DNA of 64,000 bases, taken from NCBI RefSeq assembly GCF_013408335.1, contig NZ_JACBZR010000001.1, positions 4,689,501-4,753,500 on the forward strand, in the 5' to 3' direction. This DNA comes from Nocardioides panzhihuensis (GTDB lineage Bacteria; Actinomycetota; Actinomycetes; Propionibacteriales; Nocardioidaceae). Positions 25,887 through 34,145 of this stretch are shown here, piece by piece; the first letter of the stretch is position 1, and the number at the start of each line of letters is the position of its first letter. The position numbers and the translations under genes were made by a program. A model generated the notes under the pieces. The model saw only the letters and a list, made by a program, of their open reading frames with translations. It did not search any database and had not been told where the DNA came from.

Positions 25887-27326
25887 TCATCTGTTGATCC
25901 GGACCGGCGTACGCCACGCCACGATCAGCAGCGGGAGCGAGACGACCAGCCCAACGAGGAAGACGACATGCAGCGCCGGCGCGAGGACGTCGGCCGGCAG
26001 GGCTTCGAGCGGAGGCACCTCTCCCGGGGCGTACTCACGCCTGACCAGGCCGTTCGCGACCGCGCCGAAGAGCGCGACGCCCAGCGCCGAGCCCACCGAG
26101 CGGGCGAACATGTTGGATCCAGTCGCCACCCCGCGCACCTCCCAGCCGACTGCTGAGCCAGCAGCGACGACGCCCGGGTTGACCGACCAGCCGAAGCCGA
26201 GCCCGAGCACGAAGCACGGGATCGCCAGGTGCCAGAACGACGACGTCTCGCGGACCGTGACCAGCACCAGCCCGCCGGCGATGACCAACAGCGCACCGAG
26301 CCCGACCGCGGCCCGGAACCCCTTCGAGAGGTAGATCCGGCCGGCCGTGGCGGCGGCGATCGGCCAGCCGATGCTCATCCCGGCGAGCGCGAACCCGGCC
26401 ACCACCGCCGAGTGACCGAGCACGCTCTGGGCATAGAGCGGGACGTACGTGGTCAGCCCGAGCATCACCACGCCGACGATCAGGCTGGCGGCGTTGGCCG
26501 GCGCGAGGACCCGGTGGCCGAGGACCCACGGCGGCAGCACCGGGTCGGCGGCACGACGCTCGACGAACCCGAAGGCGACCAGGGCCGCGATGCCGACCGC
26601 GAAGATCAGGTAGGACGGCCACGAGGCCCACGCCCAGGCGTGCCCGCCCTCGAGCAGACCGAGCAGCAACGCGATCCCGCCGACGGTCAGCAGCCCAGCA
26701 CCGGACCAGTCGATGGCGGTCGTCGCCGCGGGTCGGCGGTCCTCGTGGAAGTGGCGGAGCAGCCACAGCGCAACCGCGCCGATCGGCAGGTTGATCAGGA
26801 AGATCAGGCGCCAGTCGAGGTAGTCGGCGAAGAGGCCGCCGAGCGTCGGGCCGACGATCGCGGCGGTGGCCCAGACCGACGCGACGTACGACGTCGCGAC
26901 CGCCCGCTCCTCCAGCGTGTAGATGTCGGAGACGATCGTCATCGCCATCGGCTGGATCGCACCCGCGCCGATGCCCTGGATCGCCCGGAAGACGATCAGT
27001 GCGGTCAGCGACCACGCCAGTCCGCACAGCAGCGACCCGACCAGGAAGGCCACGATCCCGGCGATCATGACCGGCTTGCGGCCGAGCCGGTCGGCGACCT
27101 TGGCGTACAGCGGCGTGGTCACCGCGGTGGCCAGCACGTAGATCGAGAAGAGCCACGGGAACTGCTCGAACCCGCCCAGGTCCTTCACCACGCTCGGCAC
27201 CGCGGTCGCCAGGATCGTCATGTCGATCGCGACCAGGCTCAGCGACACCATGACCGCGAGCAGGATCGGCCCGCGTTCGCTACGAAGTCCTATCGAGCTG
27301 CGAGTGGGTCTGGTGGAGGTGGACAC
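25887..27326 (-). CDS. MFS drug exporter, DHA2 (EmrB/QacA) family
   Basis: A 479-residue, 14-helix proton-driven exporter. It has the DHA2 N-terminal motif SLVAIDMTILATAVPSVVKDL, motif A in AKVADRLGRKPVMI, motif C-like GPTLGGLFADYLDWRLIFLI and long helices to the C-terminus. The GTG at 27326 is preferred over a TTG at 27338, as GGAAAAG precedes it. Substrate unknown. The lipoprotein gene upstream runs in the same direction 53 bases away, so both may share a transcript. Confidence 0.9.
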   Translation of the reverse strand: MSTSTRPTRSSIGLRSERGPILLAVMVSLSLVAIDMTILATAVPSVVKDLGGFEQFPWLFSIYVLATAVTTPLYAKVADRLGRKPVMIAGIVAFLVGSLLCGLAWSLTALIVFRAIQGIGAGAIQPMAMTIVSDIYTLEERAVATSYVASVWATAAIVGPTLGGLFADYLDWRLIFLINLPIGAVALWLLRHFHEDRRPAATTAIDWSGAGLLTVGGIALLLGLLEGGHAWAWASWPSYLIFAVGIAALVAFGFVERRAADPVLPPWVLGHRVLAPANAASLIVGVVMLGLTTYVPLYAQSVLGHSAVVAGFALAGMSIGWPIAAATAGRIYLSKGFRAAVGLGALLVIAGGLVLVTVRETSSFWHLAIPCFVLGLGFGWSVNPGVVAAGSAVGWEVRGVATGSNMFARSVGSALGVALFGAVANGLVRREYAPGEVPPLEALPADVLAPALHVVFLVGLVVSLPLLIVAWRTPVRINR

Positions 27327-27379
27327 ACTTTTCCGCAAGCCTCACGGCCGCCGATTCATTCCTGGGCATTCCTGGGGAG

Positions 27380-28096
27380 TCACTTCTCGAGCTCGGCGAG
27401 GTCGAAGACCTCGTCGGCGGGAGGCTCCTCGACCTCGAACTCCTCGTCGAAGTCGGAGAAGGTGAGCTCGCCGGCGCTGCCTTGGGTCCACTTCACGATC
27501 CGGTGCGGCTCCGAGGCCAGGACGTACGTCCGGCTCTCGGTGTCGCCGTGGGTGACGTCGAGGCGTACGGAGGGACCCTCGGCGGCCATCGCCGGGCCGA
27601 CCGTCTGCGCCTCGGCCTCGGCCGGGACCATCTGGGCGGTGAGACTGTCGATGCTGCAGAAGGCGCGCAGGCTGGCCAGCTCACCCTCGAGCTTCACCCA
27701 CTTGTCGCCGACCCGCTTGGCGATGCGCTCGCCCTCGCCCTTGGCCGGCGCGATCGACTTCCAGAACGCCTCGTCGCCCTGATACCAGGCCGAGCCGGCG
27801 ATGGCGCGCAGCGAGATCTCACCGTCGCCGATGCTGACCTTGCCGACGCAGGTGTCCTCGGCGGAGACGTCGAGATCGACGGTGATCTTGGTGCCCTCCG
27901 AGTCGAGCACGTCGCCCTCGACGTGGACGGTGTCGAGGTCGTGCATCGCTGTTCGTGCGTGCTCGGCGATCTGGTTCCCGGGCTCCTTCGCGTAGTCGCG
28001 TGCCTGGGACAGGGTGCCCTCCTCCTCGCCACAGCCGGTGAGAGCGCTGGTCAGCGCGACGGTGAGGGCGGTCGTGAGCACGGCTTGGCGAAACAC
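27380..28096 (-). CDS. Lipoprotein, LppX/LprAFG-like
   Basis: A 238-residue protein with a lipobox, VALTSALTGCGEE (Cys near residue 22). The rest is a predicted alpha/beta fold of the mycobacterial LppX/LprG group (HDLDTVHVEGDVLDSEG, the GSAWYQGDEAFWKS stretch, and RIVKWTQGSAGELTFSDF), which carry lipids or associate with a partner exporter. The neighbouring downstream gene encodes an MFS exporter, as in the mycobacterial lprG-p55 pair, which supports a functional link. Starts at the GTG at 28096. Confidence 0.72.
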   Translation of the reverse strand: MFRQAVLTTALTVALTSALTGCGEEEGTLSQARDYAKEPGNQIAEHARTAMHDLDTVHVEGDVLDSEGTKITVDLDVSAEDTCVGKVSIGDGEISLRAIAGSAWYQGDEAFWKSIAPAKGEGERIAKRVGDKWVKLEGELASLRAFCSIDSLTAQMVPAEAEAQTVGPAMAAEGPSVRLDVTHGDTESRTYVLASEPHRIVKWTQGSAGELTFSDFDEEFEVEEPPADEVFDLAELEK

Positions 28097-28127
28097 GCGG
28101 CCTATCGTGACAGAATTTGCGAACTGG

Positions 28128-28829
28128 TCAATGCGAAGGCGCCTGTACGTCGGCAACCCACTCGGGCACCAGCTTGCTGGCCGGCCCCTGGCGGGCCTCG
28201 TCGAAGAGGTGCGAGGTCTCGGACGAGTCCAGGTTGAGCTCGAGCGTCCTGGCACCGGCGACCGCGGCCATACGTACGAAACCGGCGGCCGGATAGACCG
28301 CGCCGCTGGTGCCGACGGCGACGAAGAGGTCGGCCTGGATGAGGGCCCGCTCGATCAGGTCGAGGTCGTAGGGCATCTCGCCGAACCACACCACGTCGGG
28401 CCTCAGCGTGCTGTTGCCACACCCTGGGCAGGCGGGCACGTCGCCGAGGTCGTCGTCCCAGGCGAACCGGCCCTGACACGAGGCGCAGAGGGCGGAGAGC
28501 AGCTCGCCGTGCATGTGCACGATCCGGCGGGAGCCGGCTCGCTCGTGCAGGTCGTCGACGTTCTGCGTGACCACGAGCAGGTCGTCGCCGAGGATCTGCT
28601 CGAGCCTGGCCAGCGCGATGTGGGCCGGGTTGGGCGCCACCGCCCGCAGCTCTCGGCGCCGGTCGTCGTAGAACCGGTGCACCGTCGCGGGATCGCGCTG
28701 GAAGGCCTCGGGCGTGGCGACGTCGTCGACGTGGTGCCCCTGCCAGAGTCCGTCGGCGTCGCGAAAGGTCGCGAGACCGCTCTCTGCAGAGATCCCGGCT
28801 CCGGTGAGCACGACAACTTTCACAAGCAC
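28128..28829 (-). CDS. cobB: NAD-dependent protein deacylase (sirtuin)
   Basis: A 233-residue Sir2 protein. NAD motifs are GAGISAESGLATFRD and TQNVDDLHERAG; the catalytic His is in VHMHGE. Four zinc Cys are in CASCQ and CPGCG, and the VWFGEMP and VAVGTSGAVYPAA motifs follow. It removes acyl groups from lysine using NAD+. GTG at 28829 is taken as start; GTG at 28823 two codons later is possible. Confidence 0.93.
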   Translation of the reverse strand: MLVKVVVLTGAGISAESGLATFRDADGLWQGHHVDDVATPEAFQRDPATVHRFYDDRRRELRAVAPNPAHIALARLEQILGDDLLVVTQNVDDLHERAGSRRIVHMHGELLSALCASCQGRFAWDDDLGDVPACPGCGNSTLRPDVVWFGEMPYDLDLIERALIQADLFVAVGTSGAVYPAAGFVRMAAVAGARTLELNLDSSETSHLFDEARQGPASKLVPEWVADVQAPSH

Positions 28830-28975
28830 TGAGGCTAGCGATGTCGACGAAGCCTTCGCTGCCCCGGACGGCTGTTGTGGACTTCTGCCCGGCACAGTCG
28901 GGAAAGGCGCCCCCGATATCGGGGACCGCCGGCTCGGTTCGTCCAGCAGGCCGCGAGCGGTCTTACGGTCGCAGC

Positions 28976-29386
28976 ATGTCGTACTTCGTCCTCGTGGCGT
29001 GGCTCGTCCAGGTGGCCGTGGGGGTCTTCCTGATGACGGGCTGGTTCCGGCACGGCCGCGCTCACCCACGCGTGGTGATCACCCACGTCGTTCTCTCCGC
29101 CATCGGGCTCGGGACGTGGGTGACGTACGTCCTCACCGACCAGGTCCTCTACGCATGGGCGGCCTTGGTCATGATCACGATCGGCAACGCCTTCGGCGAC
29201 AACATGCTGTTGCGGCGTACGCGGCGTCTGGGCGGCAGCCACCTCTCGATGGTCAACACGTACAAGCTCGCCCTTCGCTCGATCTTCAACGGCCGGCTGC
29301 CGTTCCGCGTCGGCTTCCACGCCCTGTTCGCCGGCGTCGTCTACTTCTCCACGCTGGCCGTCTGCATCGCCGCGACCGTCGCGTAG
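28976..29386 (+). CDS. Membrane protein of unknown function
   Basis: A 136-residue protein with four predicted helices at about residues 3-21, 33-52, 58-76 and 110-132. A basic loop (LLRRTRRLGGSHLS) sits after the third. A TACGGT -10-like box (28964-28969) ends 6 bases before the ATG, suggesting leaderless expression. No family can be named. Divergent from cobB. Confidence 0.75.
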   Translation: MSYFVLVAWLVQVAVGVFLMTGWFRHGRAHPRVVITHVVLSAIGLGTWVTYVLTDQVLYAWAALVMITIGNAFGDNMLLRRTRRLGGSHLSMVNTYKLALRSIFNGRLPFRVGFHALFAGVVYFSTLAVCIAATVA

Positions 29387-29432
29387 GTCCGTTCAGCCGT
29401 GCGGCGAACCGCGCGACCGCGATACTGGCCCC

Positions 29433-29990
29433 ATGGGTGCGGGCGGGGCGTTTCTGATCATCATCGTCGGGGCGGTGCTGCTCGGCTTCGTGGCCCTCGC
29501 GATCGCCCTGCTCGTCGCCGCCGGGGTGGTGCGGATGTCGGGGAGGAACCCGAAGCCGCTGGCCTGGACCGGCGTCGGCGTGCTCGCGATTCCGGTGCTG
29601 TTCGTCGTCACCCTCGTCGTCTTCTCCCAGCTCAACCGCGACCCCGGCACCATCGAGATCGACCTGCGTGAGCCGGTCCGGCTCTCCAGCCTGCCCGAGG
29701 ACAACGAGGCCTACCCGGGGATCCGCGACTACGCCAGCGAACGTGTCGATCTCGTGCTGCCCGACGGTCGTCGCTTCGAGGCCGAGGTCGACGGGGTGCT
29801 GGTCTGGTCGAAGGACGGGTACGTCACCCGGGTCTCGTTCGACCGGCGGGCCCGAAAGGACGGCGAGACCGAGTCCCTCACCCATGAGTGGGAGAGGGAG
29901 CTCGGTGGCGCCGGCACCGTGGAGGCCGATGTGGACTACTCAGATCACGGGCGGGTCCGGGCAGCGGTGCTCGCCGATCCGACCCCGTAG
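29433..29990 (+). CDS. Membrane-anchored protein of unknown function
   Basis: A 185-residue protein with two N-terminal membrane helices (about residues 5-32 and 45-65) and a soluble C-terminal domain rich in charged residues (LVLPDGRRFEAEVDGVLVW). A GATACT box ends 6 bases before the ATG. It converges with the desaturase gene with an 11-base gap. No function is visible. Confidence 0.75.
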   Translation: MGAGGAFLIIIVGAVLLGFVALAIALLVAAGVVRMSGRNPKPLAWTGVGVLAIPVLFVVTLVVFSQLNRDPGTIEIDLREPVRLSSLPEDNEAYPGIRDYASERVDLVLPDGRRFEAEVDGVLVWSKDGYVTRVSFDRRARKDGETESLTHEWERELGGAGTVEADVDYSDHGRVRAAVLADPTP

Positions 29991-30001
29991 GGCCCACCCG
30001 G

Positions 30002-31072
30002 TCAGCCCGTCCTGTTGACCACGACGAACGGGCAGGCGAACGGGTCGCGGTCGCCGAGGCCGACGCGGTTGAGATGACGGACGACGATGGCGTACGACTC
30101 CAGGAGACCGGCCTCGGTGTAGGGGACGCCCTGCTCGGCACAGTAGGCGCGGACCAGGGGCTGGGCGCGGCGAAGAGTGCTGCTCGGCATGCTGGGGAAG
30201 AGGTGGTGCTCGATCTGCAGGTTCAGGCCACCCATGAACCAGTCGACCCAGCGCCCGCCGCGGATGTTGCGGGAGGTCAGGACCTGGCGGGAGAGGAAGT
30301 CGATCCTGGTGTCGCGCGGAACCAGCGGCATGCCCTTGTGGTTGGGGGCGAAGCTGGCGCCCATGTAGACGCCGAAGACGGCCAGCTGCACGCCGAGGAA
30401 TGCCGCGCCCAGGCCGAGGCCGAGAACCGAGAAGACCAGGACCGGCCAGCCGATCAGCCGCACCGCCAGGAACGCTGCCTCCGTACGGCGATGCTTGAGG
30501 TCCCGGTCGCCGATCACGGTGCGGACGGCGCCGACGTGGAGGTTGACGCCTTCGAGGGTCAGCAGCGGGAAGAACAGCCATCCCTGGCGGGCGGTGAGCC
30601 ACCGCTTGAAACCTGTACGCCGCTCGACGTCCTCGGGGGTGAACAGCAGGACCGATGGGCGGATGTCCTCGTCCGCGCCGACCTTGTTCGGGTTGGCGTG
30701 GTGGCGGGTGTGCTTGCGCATCCACCAGCCGTAGCTCAGCCCGACGACCAGGTTGCCGAGGATGCGAGAGGCCCATTCGTTCTTCGGGCCGGAGGCGAAG
30801 ATCTGCCGGTGGGCGCCGTCGTGGGAGAGGAACGCCGTCTGGGTGAACAGGACCCCGAAGGCCGCTGCGACCAGCAGCTGCCACCAGGTCTGCCCGAGGG
30901 CGAGCATGGCGATCAGCGCGAGCGCGTAGCCGGTGCCGAGGAGGGCTGCACGGCGGGCGTACGTCCGCGGCGACCGCGCCAGGAGGCCCTCTTGCCTGAC
31001 GCGACTCATCAGCTCGGTGTAGGCGTTGACCTGGCGGTGAGCCTGGCCGGGGAGCGTGGCCATCGTGGTCAC
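30002..31072 (-). CDS. Membrane fatty acid desaturase
   Basis: A 356-residue di-iron desaturase. The three His boxes are HDGAH, HTRHH and QIEHH, with hydrophobic helix pairs between them. It introduces a double bond into acyl chains of lipids or acyl-CoA/ACP; position unknown. Its GTG start overlaps the stop of the ABC permease gene (GTGA), so it is translated as the last gene of a four-gene operon. An ATG three codons in is an alternative. Confidence 0.92.
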   Translation of the reverse strand: MTTMATLPGQAHRQVNAYTELMSRVRQEGLLARSPRTYARRAALLGTGYALALIAMLALGQTWWQLLVAAAFGVLFTQTAFLSHDGAHRQIFASGPKNEWASRILGNLVVGLSYGWWMRKHTRHHANPNKVGADEDIRPSVLLFTPEDVERRTGFKRWLTARQGWLFFPLLTLEGVNLHVGAVRTVIGDRDLKHRRTEAAFLAVRLIGWPVLVFSVLGLGLGAAFLGVQLAVFGVYMGASFAPNHKGMPLVPRDTRIDFLSRQVLTSRNIRGGRWVDWFMGGLNLQIEHHLFPSMPSSTLRRAQPLVRAYCAEQGVPYTEAGLLESYAIVVRHLNRVGLGDRDPFACPFVVVNRTG

Positions 31073-31929
31073 CGCCCCAGACGCCGCAGGCGGGCCATGG
31101 CCAGCGGCAGGCAGATCGCGATGATGGCGACCGGCCAGAGGACGGCCATGGTCAGCGCGTGCTCGCCGACCCAGGTGGTGGCGGGAGCGGCCACGTTGCC
31201 GAAGAGCTCACGGGTGGCGATGACGGTGGAGGAGAGCGGGTTCCACTCGGCGGGGATGGCCAGCCAGCCGGGCATCAGGTCGGTCGGCACGATCGTGTCG
31301 GCGACCATGGCGAGCGGGAAGACGAGCGCGAAGTACTTCATCGCCGCCTCGGGTCCACTGACCAGCAGGCCGAGCAGGATGCCGACCCAGGAGAAGGCCA
31401 GACGCAGCAGCACCAGCAGCCCGAGCGCGACGAGGACACCGCCGAGCCCGAGATGGGCCTGCCAGCCGAAGAGCGTCCCCAGCGCCAGCAGGATGGACAG
31501 CTCGACCACCGCCAGGATCATGTCGGCCAGGGCGCGCCCGGCCAGCACTGCCACCGGTGACATGGGAAGGGATCGCATACGGTCCAGTACCCCGCCGCGT
31601 ACGTCCTCAGCGATCGAGATCGTCGTGTTCCCGATGCCGAACGCCATGGTGAGCGCGAAGAGGCCCGGGAGCAGGAACTCCCGATACTCGGCCCCCGGCA
31701 CGTCCATCGCGACCCCGAAGGCCTCGCCGAAGACGAAACCGAACATCGCCACGGCCATCACCGGGATCATCAGCGTGCCGAGGAGCTCGTCGGGGCGGCG
31801 TACGAGATGGAGGAGGTGGCGCTTGGCCACGACCCAGGTGTCGACCGCCGCCCACGTGATGCGTGATCCGTGGATGTCGGAGACGTCGGTCATGGCCCCA
31901 GCAATGGACCCAGTGATGGACACAGACAT
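31069..31929 (-). CDS. ABC-2 type exporter permease (DrrB-like)
   Basis: A 286-residue membrane protein with six helices. The ABC-2 signature (RMRSLPMSPVAVLAGRALADM) sits after helix 2. It resembles daunorubicin-resistance DrrB. One base separates it from the ATPase stop, and it overlaps the desaturase start. It pairs with the ATPase upstream to export an unidentified lipid-like or toxic compound. Confidence 0.9.
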   Translation of the reverse strand: MSVSITGSIAGAMTDVSDIHGSRITWAAVDTWVVAKRHLLHLVRRPDELLGTLMIPVMAVAMFGFVFGEAFGVAMDVPGAEYREFLLPGLFALTMAFGIGNTTISIAEDVRGGVLDRMRSLPMSPVAVLAGRALADMILAVVELSILLALGTLFGWQAHLGLGGVLVALGLLVLLRLAFSWVGILLGLLVSGPEAAMKYFALVFPLAMVADTIVPTDLMPGWLAIPAEWNPLSSTVIATRELFGNVAAPATTWVGEHALTMAVLWPVAIIAICLPLAMARLRRLGR

Positions 31930-31930
31930 C

Positions 31931-32671
31931 TCAGGCCCCCTCGGTCAGCAGCAGGAACGCCTCGTCGAGGTCGCGGCCGCCGACGCTGGACTTGAGCTCG
32001 GCGGGCGATCCCTCGGCCACGACGCGACCGCGGTCGACCATCGTGATGCGTGAACACAAGCGGTCGGCCTCCTCCAGGTACTGGGTGGTCAGCAGCACGG
32101 TCGTGCCGGACTCGGCCAACTCGCGGACCGCGTCCCAGACCTCGAGCCGGCTGCGCGGGTCGAGCCCGGTGGTGGGCTCGTCGAGGAAGAGCACGTGGGG
32201 GCTGCGGATGAGGCTGACGGCGAGGTCGAGCCGTCGCCTCATGCCTCCGGAGTAACCGCGGACCGGGCGGTCGGCGGCTTCGACGAGCCCGAAGCGCTCC
32301 AGCAGCTCACCGGAGCGCTGACGTGCCTGCTTGGCCCGCATCCGGTACAGGCGGGCGAACATCTCCAGGTTCTGCCGGCCGCTCAGGACCTCGTCGACGG
32401 CGGCGTACTGTCCGGCGATACCGATGCGGGCGCGCACCCCCGCCCGGTCGTGGACGACGTTGCGGCCGGCGACCCAGGCCTGACCGGAGTCGAGGCGGGC
32501 GAGGGTGGCCAGGATGCGTACGGTGGTGGTCTTGCCGGCGCCGTTGGGCCCCAGCAGTCCGTGGACGGTGCCGGGGGCGACGGCGAGGTCGATGCCGTCC
32601 AGCGCGGCACCACGACCGGGATAGCTCTTGCGGAGCCCTTGGGTCCAGATGGCGGGTTCGTCGGTGATCAT
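31931..32671 (-). CDS. ABC-2 type exporter ATP-binding subunit (DrrA-like)
   Basis: A 246-residue ATPase. Walker A is GPNGAGKTTT, the signature is YSGGMRRRLDLAVSLI, Walker B is VLFLDEPTTGLD, and the H-loop is TTQYLEEADRL. It is shorter than typical DrrA, lacking most of the C-terminal extension. It overlaps the hydrolase stop as ATGA and sits directly before the permease. Confidence 0.92.
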   Translation of the reverse strand: MITDEPAIWTQGLRKSYPGRGAALDGIDLAVAPGTVHGLLGPNGAGKTTTVRILATLARLDSGQAWVAGRNVVHDRAGVRARIGIAGQYAAVDEVLSGRQNLEMFARLYRMRAKQARQRSGELLERFGLVEAADRPVRGYSGGMRRRLDLAVSLIRSPHVLFLDEPTTGLDPRSRLEVWDAVRELAESGTTVLLTTQYLEEADRLCSRITMVDRGRVVAEGSPAELKSSVGGRDLDEAFLLLTEGA

Positions 32672-33513
32672 GCTGCTGTCTCCATGTCCTTTGCGGGGAT
32701 GCGTCGGGCGGTGGCTGTTCGGCCCCTCCGGCCCTCGGTGGTCGAGCTTGTCGAGATCACACCGGCCGGGGTCACCTCGTCGTAGCGGCCCAGTGCGATC
32801 CGAGCGATGTTGAGCAGCGACTCGCTGCCCTCGGTGTAGTAGCCGCAGTGGCCGGGGATGTCGCCGGTGCCGAACGTGGTCGCACCGAGCTCGGGATGCA
32901 GCGGGTTGCGGCCCAGACCGAGCCGGCCGAGGCGTACCTGCGGGATCAGCCGGATCCGGTCGGTCTCGCCGTAGCCGGCCCACAGCCGCGTGCCGGTGCC
33001 GAGCTCGGAGCGGTGGACCACACCCATGCCCGGGCTGCCCAGCGCCACGCAGTCCTCGGCGCGAGCCGCGGCGAGGGCGAGGCCGGCGACCGTGGAGCCG
33101 TAGCTGTGGCCGATCAGGGTGAGGTGGGCATCGCGGGGCAGGTAGTGGGTGAGGGCGGCCAGGTCGTTCGCGCCGGCATAGGCCGCGTCGTTGGTGATCG
33201 CGTTGTACCACTCCGGCGGCGCGTGGTAGCCCACCCAGACCACGACGGCCGACCGGCTCTCGGGCGCGAGCTCCTGCATCGTACGAAGCAGGAGCTGCCC
33301 GCGGCTGCGGGGGCTGTGAGCCTCCTGGCTGGTGAAGTAGTTGCCGAGGTGGTGGCCGTTGCCGGGCACGACGACCGCGATGTGGTCGGCGTTCACGACG
33401 TCTCCGAAGACCTCCACGACCCGCGCTCCGCCGGGAGGGTCGCAGGCGAGCAGCCGGGGTCCGATGGTTCCGTCGGCCTCGTCGAGGCCGTATCTGAGCG
33501 GCGTCACTGTCAT
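32668..33513 (-). CDS. Alpha/beta hydrolase (DUF1023-type), first gene of ABC-desaturase operon
   Basis: A 281-residue cytoplasmic hydrolase with the nucleophile elbow GHSYGSTVAGLAL (Ser near residue 147) and a C-terminal PGHCGYYTEGSESL region that holds the probable catalytic His. Near its C-terminus is the peptide VISTSSTTEG, encoded by a dispersed TGGTCGAG-type repeat at 32739-32758; the following tail (RRGRTATARR) is not family-like. The ATG at 33513 gives the family's start. A palindrome at 33571-33592 lies upstream. Confidence 0.85.
   Translation of the reverse strand: MTVTPLRYGLDEADGTIGPRLLACDPPGGARVVEVFGDVVNADHIAVVVPGNGHHLGNYFTSQEAHSPRSRGQLLLRTMQELAPESRSAVVVWVGYHAPPEWYNAITNDAAYAGANDLAALTHYLPRDAHLTLIGHSYGSTVAGLALAAARAEDCVALGSPGMGVVHRSELGTGTRLWAGYGETDRIRLIPQVRLGRLGLGRNPLHPELGATTFGTGDIPGHCGYYTEGSESLLNIARIALGRYDEVTPAGVISTSSTTEGRRGRTATARRIPAKDMETAA
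32739..32758. repeat. Dispersed TGGTCGAGCTTGTCGAGATC repeat inside a CDS
   Basis: A 20-bp copy of the dispersed repeat, with one mismatch to the copies at 57592 and 59310. It lies within the last 30 codons of the alpha/beta hydrolase and encodes a Ser/Thr-rich peptide. Confidence 0.85.
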
Positions 33514-33570
33514 GGCTGTGACGTTAGGAAGCGGGTTCACCGCCGCGCGTCACTCCCGGGAGCCATTCGA

Positions 33571-33592
33571 CCCCCTACCGGGGTAGTCGGGG
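33571..33592. promoter_or_regulatory. Nested palindrome upstream of the hydrolase-ABC-desaturase operon
   Basis: CTACC-GG-GGTAG (33575-33586) is a perfect inverted repeat, flanked by CCCC and GGGG. It lies 58 bases before the operon start on the minus strand. Such dyads are compatible with a LuxR-type response regulator; one is encoded 2.4 kb away. It could also be a hairpin. Confidence 0.35.
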
Positions 33593-33713
33593 ATGCCCCT
33601 TGGAACCAGACCCGATGCGACTCGTCGCTGGGATGAGCCGCACTGAGGAGAAATTATCGCGTCTCGTCAAATCCGTTTCGCCTTGGAGGACGAACCACGC
33701 CGTGGCGCGACTT

Positions 33714-33729
33714 TGTGATCCAGATCACG
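33714..33729. promoter_or_regulatory. CRP-family (cAMP receptor-like) binding site
   Basis: TGTGATCCAGATCACG matches the CRP/GlxR consensus TGTGA-N6-TCACA at all but the last base, and its core GTGATC-CA-GATCAC is perfectly symmetric. It lies 64 bases before the Tat-signal gene and so is placed to control the DUF4331 operon. Confidence 0.65.
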
Positions 33730-33792
33730 TCCATCAGACCGGGCCGCGGCTGGCCGTTCGGTGGCAGCGCCTGTCGAGTGGAAGGGACAGTC

Positions 33793-34068
33793 ATGAGTGA
33801 ACAGTCACGTCGCGGTTTCCTGGTGATCGCCGGGGCCGGGACAGCGGCAGCGGTCGGTGCGGTTGCCGTACCCAAGATCTTCGGTTCGACGTCCGCCGAT
33901 GCGGCGGCCGGCCTGGAGTCGGTCGACCTGGCGAACGCGGAGTCGTTCGTGGTGCACGTGAAGAACGTCAAGCAGGGCCAGCTGGTGATCATGGTCGGCG
34001 ACCGCGAGGTCCTGGTGACTGATCGGGAGCTCGCCGCCCGCCTGGCCGGATCCACGCGGACCGCCTGA
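33793..34068 (+). CDS. Small Tat-signal protein, first gene of DUF4331 operon
   Basis: A 91-residue protein with a twin-arginine leader (SRRGFLVIAGAGTAAAVGAVAVP) and a mature region of about 50 residues (FVVHVKNVKQGQLVIMVGD) with no recognisable family. GAAGGGACA precedes the ATG. It is followed 77 bases later by the DUF4331 gene. Export in folded form by Tat suggests a cofactor or partner protein. Confidence 0.78.
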   Translation: MSEQSRRGFLVIAGAGTAAAVGAVAVPKIFGSTSADAAAGLESVDLANAESFVVHVKNVKQGQLVIMVGDREVLVTDRELAARLAGSTRTA

Positions 34069-34145
34069 CCTGACCACGGGCCGGCGTACCGCGGGCACCC
34101 TTCGTACCTCATCTCATCGATCAGCACCTCTAGTGGAGGAACTTC

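Noticed and set aside
29888..32053. Plus-strand open frame of 721 codons
   Set aside because: Runs opposite the desaturase and ABC genes, which have His boxes and Walker motifs; high GC keeps antisense frames open.
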